Part shown: positions 60,407 through 64,000 of the stretch, one piece after another | Numbering within the stretch: position 1 is the stretch's first letter | Layout: each line of letters starts with the position of its first letter | Source of the DNA: Rhabditoides inermis | Lineage: Eukaryota; Nematoda; Chromadorea; Rhabditida; Rhabditidae | Direction: 5' to 3' | Assembly: GCA_963966185.1 (NCBI GenBank) | Contig: CAWZYM010000122.1 | Span: 95,001 to 159,000, forward strand | Length of the DNA: 64,000 nucleotides | Made by a program: the position numbers and the translations under genes | The notes under the pieces: generated by a model | Databases searched by the model: none | Seen by the model: the letters and a program-made list of their open reading frames with translations, nothing else | What the model was told of the DNA's origin: nothing

Positions 60407-62789
60407 ATGAGCGACGGCGAGGGCTCGGCTATAGAGGAGATGCTGGCTCGGCATAGGAAGGAGAAGAAGGAGCTGCAGGGTGAGGGGGGAGTGGGAGTAG
60501 GGTAGACATAGAGGAAACTACATGAGAAAGAGGCGTAGGTTTCGATTGGTGGAGTGTTTTTTGTGACGAATGAAATGCAGAAAAAAGTTTGCTGTGATAT
60601 GTGTTCTGTTGTAGCGACGATCATGAACCTGAAGAAGACGGCAAAGAACGGAGGAAAGGCGAAGGTGAAGGAGGCGACAGCCGAGGCGGAGAAGCTGGAG
60701 AAGGAGGTGAGAGGGGAGAGGACAGAGAGAGAGAGAGTGTGAGTGAGTGAGTGAGTGAGTGAGTGAGTGAGTGAGTGAGTGAGTGAGTGAGTGAGTGAGT
60801 GAGTGAGGGAGGGAGTGAGTGAGAGAGAGAAGGTAGTGTCAGAATGGAGACTGATTCTTAATAGTGAGTGATATCGGCTACGAAACGTGGTATCACTTTG
60901 TGTGTGTGCTATGAGATAGTTGTGTTTCGCAACTTGACGTGATGGCGAAATTTGTCTTGTGAAACCGCCTTCATATCATATCATATCAGCTGGCGGCTCG
61001 TCAGGAGAGCGAGCTGGCTGCGGCGCAGGCTGCAGACGCTGTCGCCAAGTGCAGTATTGGAGAGGAGAAGAAGGAGCAGGAGGGGGAGGGAAAGAAGGTG
61101 AGTTGATGGATGGAGAGAGAGAGAGGGAGAGAGAGATAGTCAATTGTATTCAGGACGATGAGTCGTTCTACAAGTCGAACGGCGGCGACAAGGTCAGCAA
61201 GGCGCAGAAGAGAAAGGTGCGTTGGGTGTTATGTATTTTAACGATTGCTTCATGGATCTTTTATCGAATTTGTGATTCTGACTCACTGACTAACGTCACA
61301 AGTCTATTGATCAAATTGCTTGTATACGCGTGTATCTTATGAGGTTGTAGAAAAAGAAGGAAATAATCCCACGGTGTATAAGGTATCTTAAGAGGTTATG
61401 GAATAAGGATAAGACATTTGTCTGGAACTGGATGGTGTGGCAGTCTGTTGTAGACGCATGTCCTTGTATACGCGACTGGACGTGATTGCAGGATAAGAAG
61501 GCGGAGGAGGAGCGTCGGCGTCGCGCGGCCGCCGAGGAGGACGAGAAGAACTCCGAGTTCTCACTCGGCAAGATAGAGACCGACGCCATCAACAAGGTAG
61601 AGAGAGAGAGGGAGTTTCCTAGATGATCAAGCCGATCCGGAACCCGATTCCCAAGCCGATCCGGAACCCGAACAACATCGAAAACACGAAGGTGTTCACA
61701 ATTTACACAGTAAGACGTTGGGGAGCTTTGGAGCAAAATGGAGAGTGGTGGATGGCCGAGTGTGTGTGTGCACGTGACTGTCTAGGTGCTGGCGTCGCGC
61801 GGTCTCTCGCTGGTCGACATTGCCCCCGACGGAGACTGCCTCTACAACGCAGTCGCCCATCAACTCGGAGACAAGGTGGGCGGGAGAGGAGATGGGCAGG
61901 ATAAGAGCGATAGTTTGAGCGATAGTTCAAGTTCAAGTGTTTATCCGGAATCGTCATAGCTGAATATTGCGAGGTGAAACGATAGTTTCCCGATCTATCT
62001 TATAGTTCTGGTGATGTCATTCTCATATGATGAATCTACCTAGCAACATTTTACGAAAAATCTAACTGTGTTGCAGACAACGGGCGGTGAGATGCGGCGG
62101 AAGGCGGCGGCGTATATGCGCGCGCACAAGGACGACTTCCTCCCGTTCCTGATGCGGGACGACGGAGAGTGCCTAGATGATATGGAGTATGAACAGTACT
62201 GCGAGAAGGTGAGAGGGAGGAGAGAGGGAGGGGAGAGAAGAAGGGGAGAGAGAGAGACGGTTGCAGGTGGAGCGGGAGTCTCGCGTGGGCGGTGTGTGGG
62301 GCGGCGAGCCGGAGCTGACCGCACTCAGCGCGAGTATCGAGAGGAAGATTGAGGTGGGTGGAGTGGTAGCGTCACTCACTCACTCACTCACTCACTCACT
62401 CACTCACTCACTCACTCACTCACTCACTCACTCACTCACTCACTCACTCACACTGCTCGGCCGACTCTCCGCAAATCGCATGTCACTCTCGCTGACGGGC
62501 AGTGATCAAAGTTACTCACACGTCATCGTGAATGTATACGGGAACCTTTTTGCGGACAGCGTTGTCACTCTTTAGCCAACAGAATGATAGCGTGGTGAAT
62601 TGAATCCCGCGAAGAGTCTAGGAATGAGTGAGTGAATATAATGTGTGAGTTGTGTTGTTGTAGGTTATCCAGCCGGACTGTCGCGTGTTGTCGTTCGGTG
62701 ACTTCCCCACTCGACCGCTCGTCATCACATACCACCGACAGGCATACAAGCTCGGCGAACACTACAACAGCACCACCGCCACTGCCTGA
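60407..62789 (+). CDS. OTUD6B: OTU-domain deubiquitinase, OTUD6 family
   Basis: Nine exons: 60407-60479, 60615-60706, 60990-61097, 61154-61216, 61492-61596, 61786-61875, 62077-62208, 62267-62353 and 62664-62789. The N-terminal half is charged coiled coil (EEMLARHRKEKKELQ and lysine/glutamate runs). The OTU domain holds the catalytic cysteine in APDGDCLYNAVAHQL, then RRKAAAYMRAHKDDFLPF, VWGGEPELTALS and the catalytic His near the end (LGEHYNS). It removes ubiquitin from proteins; in animals OTUD6B is linked to translation and proteasome assembly. The ATG follows GGAATAGAAG. It lies 181 bp from the URM1 stop. Introns carry (GTGA)n at ~60739-60806 and (TCAC)n at ~62374-62450. Confidence 0.92.
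60739..60806 (+). repeat. (GTGA)n microsatellite in OTUD6B intron
   Basis: GTGA units begin about 30 bases after the GTGAGA donor; the motif is the complement of the (TCAC)n runs in the duplicated region. Confidence 0.95.
62374..62450 (+). repeat. (TCAC)n microsatellite in OTUD6B intron
   Basis: A TCAC run just after the donor of exon 62267-62353, in an intron of an apparently intact gene. It shows that the motif expands genome-wide here. Confidence 0.95.
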
Positions 62790-62976
62790 GAAGTGTATTA
62801 GTATCGATTTATTGATTTTTTCCCGATTGTTTACGATTTTCGTTTTCTTTGAGTGATTTGATAAATTATTTTCTTTTTTTTGTGAAGAGTTTTGGAAGCG
62901 GAAAACGAGACGTTTGCAACGTTGTGCGATATCTGAATGATGGTTGGCTTTGGCTGAAAGAGGCAGTGTATTGTAG

Positions 62977-63504
62977 ATGAGCCAGCGCTCGCGAGTGATC
63001 TCGTTGTACAAGACTCTGTACCACATGGGCAAGGAGTATCCTAAGGGAGCCGACTGGTTCCATCCCAGACTCAAGACGGCTTTCCAGAAACACGCCGCGG
63101 AGACGGACGAGAAGAAGATTGGTGCGTCTGCCAGTCTCTCCTCTCTCCTCTCTCCTCTCTCCTCTCTCCTCTCTCCTCTCTCCTCTCTCCTCTCTCCTCT
63201 CTCCTCTCTCCTCTCTCCTCTCTCCTCTCTCCTCTCTCCTCTCTCCTCTCTCCTCTCTCCTCTCTCTTTCTCTCTTTCTCTCTTTCTCTTTCTCTCTCCT
63301 CTTTCTCTCTCCTCTCTCTCCCTCTCCTCTTTTTTCTCGCTCGCTCGCGTTCTCTTTCTCTCTCTGCCAATATATATCCACCACTTCACGCGCTTTCCAG
63401 AGGAGCTGATCGGTCGTGCCGAGTTTGTTGTGAAGGAGATCGAGGCTCTGTACAAGCTGAAGAAGTACCGCGCAATGAAGAATCGATACTACGATCAGAA
63501 CTAG
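62977..63504 (+). CDS. ETFRF1: LYR-motif electron transfer flavoprotein regulator
   Basis: Two exons: 62977-63121 and 63401-63504 (82 residues). It starts MSQRSRVISLYKTLYHMGKE, then YPKGADWFHPRLKTAF, and after the intron EELIGRAEFVVKEIEALYKL and KYRAMKNRYYDQN. This matches ETFRF1/LYRM5, a small mitochondrial LYR-family protein that removes FAD from electron-transfer flavoprotein. The intron is a (TCTCC)n pyrimidine run at ~63135-63260. The ATG follows GTGTATTGTAG directly, 187 bp after the OTUD6B stop. Confidence 0.95.
   Translation: MSQRSRVISLYKTLYHMGKEYPKGADWFHPRLKTAFQKHAAETDEKKIGASASLSSLLSPLSSLLSPLSSLLSPLSSLLSPLSSLLSPLSSLLSPLSFSLSLFLFLSPLSLSSLSLSSFFSLARVLFLSLPIYIHHFTRFPEELIGRAEFVVKEIEALYKLKKYRAMKNRYYDQN
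63135..63260 (+). repeat. (TCTCC)n minisatellite in ETFRF1 intron
   Basis: At least 15 near-perfect copies of CTCTCCT-type units fill most of the only intron of the gene. Confidence 0.95.
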
Positions 63505-63684
63505 GGATACTGTAGTCTGACTACTGTATCCTCATGTTGTATACTGTATTCTGTATAGTGTCTTCCCCTGCCTTGTTTCCCATCCGCGGTGCCATTTTCT
63601 TTCGCGTTTTCTGTCGTGTATTCGCGCCCGGGTAGTTGTTGTATATTTGTAAAATAGAGTGTGTTAATAAATGTAATCTAGGTG

Positions 63685-64000
63685 ATGGCGGATCGCGCGC
63701 TACAACCGTATGACGGAGACAGCCTGCCGAGCAGGATATTCCAGGTGAGAGAGAGAGGAGAGAGGGGGGGAGAGAGGGGGGAGAGAAGGAGAAGAGGGAG
63801 GGAAGGAGAGAGTGGGAGAAGATGGAGAGAGATCATTTCTACTCGGTAGGCCTGTGGTGCGGTCGGTTTGGTGATGATGTTGGAGAGACTAGGGAGGAGA
63901 AGACGAGTGCGGATTTAGAATGAGATCGGAGTGACCCTTCTGTTCAGGTGCTGGCCGCCTTGTTGGAGACGTCGTTCGACTGGTTCTGGACAGTGGTGAC
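63685..64000 (+). CDS. First exons of an unidentified gene, cut by the window end
   Basis: Exon 63685-63744 encodes MADRALQPYDGDSLPSRIFQ and ends at a GTGAGA donor. Exon 63948 onward reads VLAALLETSFDWFWTVV and runs off the window. Both are phase 0. I do not recognise the protein. The ATG lies 180 bp after the ETFRF1 stop and only about 20 bases after an AATAAA, with an AG (ATCTAG) three bases before it. Confidence 0.6.

Overview
This is a eukaryotic, almost certainly animal, genomic window. It holds about 70 short phase-consistent exons with GT/AG introns, (TG)n, (TCAC)n and (GA)n microsatellites, a long satellite array and several transposon remnants. Recognisable proteins match animal families: a PARP1/2-type PARP, DCUN1D1/2, LAMTOR5, URM1, OTUD6B and ETFRF1/LYRM5. 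Small introns (some near 45 bp) and 180-700 bp intergenic gaps point to a compact invertebrate genome. I cannot fix the phylum from sequence alone; an early-branching animal such as a sponge is only a guess.

Layout. (1) 1-15.66 kb is a segmental duplication of degenerate gene pieces. Three near-identical copies carry scrambled exons of the DNA polymerase epsilon catalytic subunit (POLE), an unidentified exon block with one membrane segment, a Penelope-like retroelement fragment, a TA-flanked MITE and a minus-strand gene tail. (2) 15.66-35.03 kb is a tandem satellite with a ~154-bp monomer (roughly 100 copies). It is split at 21.95-25.70 kb by two head-to-tail Helitron/Helentron-like non-autonomous elements. 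(3) 36-50.3 kb is one very long minus-strand gene of at least 40 exons that I could splice in a consistent frame. It encodes a charged and proline-rich N-terminus, a winged-helix-like segment, a ULP1/SENP-type (C48) cysteine protease domain, a possible filamin-like Ig fold and a macrodomain. Its introns carry two large foldback elements, a stray satellite monomer and tRNA-like sequences. (4) 51.0-55.5 kb, same strand and directly upstream, is a 21-exon PARP with two WWE domains, a WGR domain and a complete PARP catalytic domain. (5) 56.1-64 kb is a plus-strand run of five complete small genes (DCUN1D, LAMTOR5, URM1, OTUD6B, ETFRF1) and the start of a sixth, spaced 180-370 bp.

Most interesting. 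The PARP (ADP-ribose writer) sits head-to-tail with a protein fusing a SUMO/ubiquitin-like protease to an ADP-ribose-binding macrodomain. Most start codons in the right half are preceded within 0-8 bases by a 3'-splice-site-like AG, and one gene's AATAAA lies about 20 bases before the next gene's ATG. That pattern would fit spliced-leader trans-splicing or operon-like transcription and needs RNA evidence.
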